Shown here: positions 62,490 through 64,000 of the stretch, piece after piece
How the letters are laid out: each line of letters starts with the position of its first letter
Position numbering within the stretch: the stretch's first letter is position 1
Assembly: GCA_049840595.1 (NCBI GenBank)
Contig: JASGKO010000043.1
Location: forward strand, 124,001-188,000
Direction: 5' to 3'
Origin: JASGKO01 sp049840595
Lineage (GTDB): Bacteria; Verrucomicrobiota; Verrucomicrobiia; Chthoniobacterales; Chthoniobacteraceae
DNA length: 64,000 nucleotides
The notes under the pieces: generated by a model
The model's database searches: none
Told to the model about the DNA's origin: nothing
What the model saw: only the letters and a program-made list of their open reading frames with translations
Translations under genes and position numbers: made by a program

Positions 62490-63322
62490 CTACAGATTCG
62501 CCTGCGTGGAAATGAGTACGCGATAGTGGGCAATCACCTGGCGTAAAAAGGCGGTGACCGCTTTGCTGGCACTTTTCGGCGCAAAGGCGCGCGGGAGGTG
62601 GAGGGTGATCTCGAAGGGGGCGGGGCGAGCTCCGTCTCGTTGACGAGGAATCCGCTGCGGACTCCGGCGTGACCGGCAAAGATTTCCGTCGCACGATGGG
62701 TGGAGGGCAGCGCGATGCTGGCTGCCTCCAGGGCCGGGACGATAATGTGCTCGCGGATGATTTTCGAGCCCGAGCTGGCGTAGAGAAAGGGCTGGTCGCC
62801 GGTGACGAGCGACACCACGCCGTTGAAGCAATGGATGCCCAGCTCGCGCTCCAGGTAATAGACCTCCGGCAGCCGGGAACCCTGCCAGAACTCGCCCTCG
62901 GGGTGACGCCCGTTTTTCGCATGCGCGGTGGCTTCCTCAAAGCCGGTCGGATTGCAGACCGGGTAGGTGTAAAGATGGGTGCCGGGAGCGTCGCCGGGGT
63001 GCTGGTTCAGGTAATGGAGGAAATCCACCAGCGCTTGCGGGCCGTGCAAGGTATCGCCCTGGAACCCGGCGAGCAGGGCGAGCTTGAGCGGCTCGCTGCC
63101 GGATTTGGGCCCGAGGAAGAGATAGCGGGCGATGCGGTACTGGGTGGTGCCGGTCACAAACTGACCGACCGGGGAATAGACGAGGTAATCCGAAGCAGAA
63201 GACTCCCGGGTGATCGGGGCCAGGAAGCGGGCGAGATTACGGGCGCTGCCTTCATGGCCGAAATCGATCTCCGCCCGGCGCTGTGGCGGTTCAAAGTGCT
63301 TGGGTGTGTAACTGGATTTCAT
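62490..63322 (-). CDS. Degenerate M14-like (carboxypeptidase/deacylase) protein, one frameshift
   Basis: About 277 residues after correction of a missing base in a C run near 62620 (ETELAPPP then FEITLHLPRAF). The fold is suggested by LALLAGFQGDTLHGPQALVDFL, which stands where M14 enzymes have 'GxHGDE', followed by YTYPVCNPTGFE (usually PxxNPDGxE) and VVSLVTGDQPFLY. The zinc ligands His and Glu of the first motif are Gln and Thr here, and the third (HS/HT) is Val. It may thus be inactive, or bind ligand without metal. It is divergent from the DinG-like gene. Confidence 0.6.
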
Positions 63323-63812
63323 GGGTGGCTCCCGGGTTCAATTTGGCTTCGGTTTAATCCATACTATAATAGTATAGATAGTGCGCAACTGGATTTCCGA
63401 TTGATGACACGGAGGATTTTCCCGCTCCCAACCCCGGCAGCGTGTCAGGCAGAGCGCAGCCGAAGTCGGGAGATCTCTGACTATGCCTGGGGCTCGGAGC
63501 GCTTCGTTATCGCCAAGGACCGCATCGTTTTCCCAGCGCAGAACCATTTGAGGCCTCTCGACTACGCTCGGGGTGACATTTTGGAGGGTGGAGCGTGAAT
63601 TGCAGATGCAGGCTCCACGCCACGATTACGGAATTTAACGCAGGACCAGATGGACTTAAACGCAGGCGTTTATCTCCGCTCCGCTTCAATTCCCGGCTCC
63701 ACTCCATTCCTTCGGGATGACGCCGCGGTGGAAGGCGGCGCTCTCGGAAAATCTCCCTTGCTCGCTAAAGTGCTGGGCTATTTTTCAAAGCCGCTTTTAT
63801 AGTAGCTCCCCG
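63323..63812. other. Divergent intergenic region with palindrome and repeats
   Basis: A 15-base palindrome 'atactataatagtat' at 63361-63375 lies 39 bases from the minus-strand start and could be an operator. 63440-63600 holds a copy of the 'tgtcacc..gagc' repeat family in reverse. No coding frame is supported. Confidence 0.6.
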
Positions 63813-64000
63813 ATGATTTCCCTGCACGAGACGTATGGCCAGGCCGCCCCCGAGGGCGACAGCGATTTCGTGCGCCGGATCGAGGCGATGTTTGCCCCCG
63901 ATGGGCTGATGGCGAAGGCGAAGAATTTTGAATACCGGCCCGAGCAACAGAACATGGCGGTCTCCATCGCGCGCTCGCTGGAGCGGGGGACGCATCTGGT
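63813..64000 (+). CDS. Start of a DinG/Rad3-like helicase (cut by window edge)
   Basis: The first 62 codons: MISLHETYGQAAPEG, then YRPEQQNMAVSIARSLERGTHLV, which is the Q-motif-like entry of DinG helicases just before Walker A (normally 'EAGTGTGKS'). The rest lies outside the window. The ATG at 63813 follows a weak site. Confidence 0.65.
   Translation, partial: MISLHETYGQAAPEGDSDFVRRIEAMFAPDGLMAKAKNFEYRPEQQNMAVSIARSLERGTHL

Overview
The window is high-GC chromosomal DNA, most likely from a Verrucomicrobiota bacterium (Chthoniobacter/Terrimicrobium-like soil or freshwater lineages fit best). This is inferred from gene style, not from a marker gene. The indicators are an ECF sigma factor next to a PEGA/FGE-domain Ser/Thr kinase, leucine-rich repeats of the 'GTQVSD' type common in planctomycetes and verrucomicrobia, decayed pilin-like genes, and a 2-oxoglutarate dehydrogenase E2 with no visible subunit-binding domain. 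No rRNA, tRNA or CRISPR array was seen.

Layout. 1-6.7 kb: penicillin-binding protein 1C (cut by the window edge) and alpha-2-macroglobulin on the minus strand. 6.7-8.9 kb: a small AT-rich island with a ParA-like ATPase, an unknown partner gene, and a decayed REP-associated transposase between two inverted 49-bp REP modules. 9-12.5 kb: ECF sigma factor, membrane kinase with PEGA and FGE domains, and a small membrane protein. 12.7-16.9 kb: an M20 deacylase and a catalytic/non-catalytic M16 peptidase pair. 16.9-18.7 kb: a second Y1 transposase, a MITE-like element and three copies of a triple-palindrome repeat. 18.7-25.2 kb: the cell-shape operon mreB-mreC-mreD-mrdA-rng. 25.4-28.7 kb: a UbiA-like membrane protein, repeats, decayed pilin-like genes and transaldolase. 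29-32.5 kb: two rhamnogalacturonan lyases. 32.8-34.5 kb: a split ThrE-type exporter and a DUF486 protein. 35-37 kb: an ExeA-like ATPase with a MinD-like ATPase. 37-41 kb: zinc-ribbon proteins, a DUF4159 protein and an anchored NlpC/P60-like protein. 41.7-44.8 kb: a VOC protein, then a divergent CsoR-type repressor and Zn/Cd-type P1B ATPase. 44.9-48.8 kb: sucAB. 48.9-53.2 kb: a small unknown protein, a LuxR-type regulator, mmsA, a small secreted Cys/His protein and a gene remnant. 53.3-57.2 kb: a KAP P-loop NTPase fused to near-identical leucine-rich repeats, divergent from dihydropyrimidinase. 57.5-64 kb: an alginate-lyase-like polysaccharide lyase, two DUF1801-type proteins, class I aldolase, a small secreted protein, a degenerate M14-like protein, and the start of a DinG-like helicase.

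At least thirteen genes, including essential ones (mrdA, mreC), are broken by one-base indels whose correction restores a continuous family-like protein. This pattern points to residual sequencing or assembly error rather than mass pseudogenisation, so frameshifted genes are annotated here as single CDSs with the break position given.

The most unusual content is the KAP-NTPase/LRR protein (receptor-like architecture, possibly defence-related, unproven), the AT-rich ParA-plus-partner module, and the density and variety of palindromic repeats and Y1 transposases.
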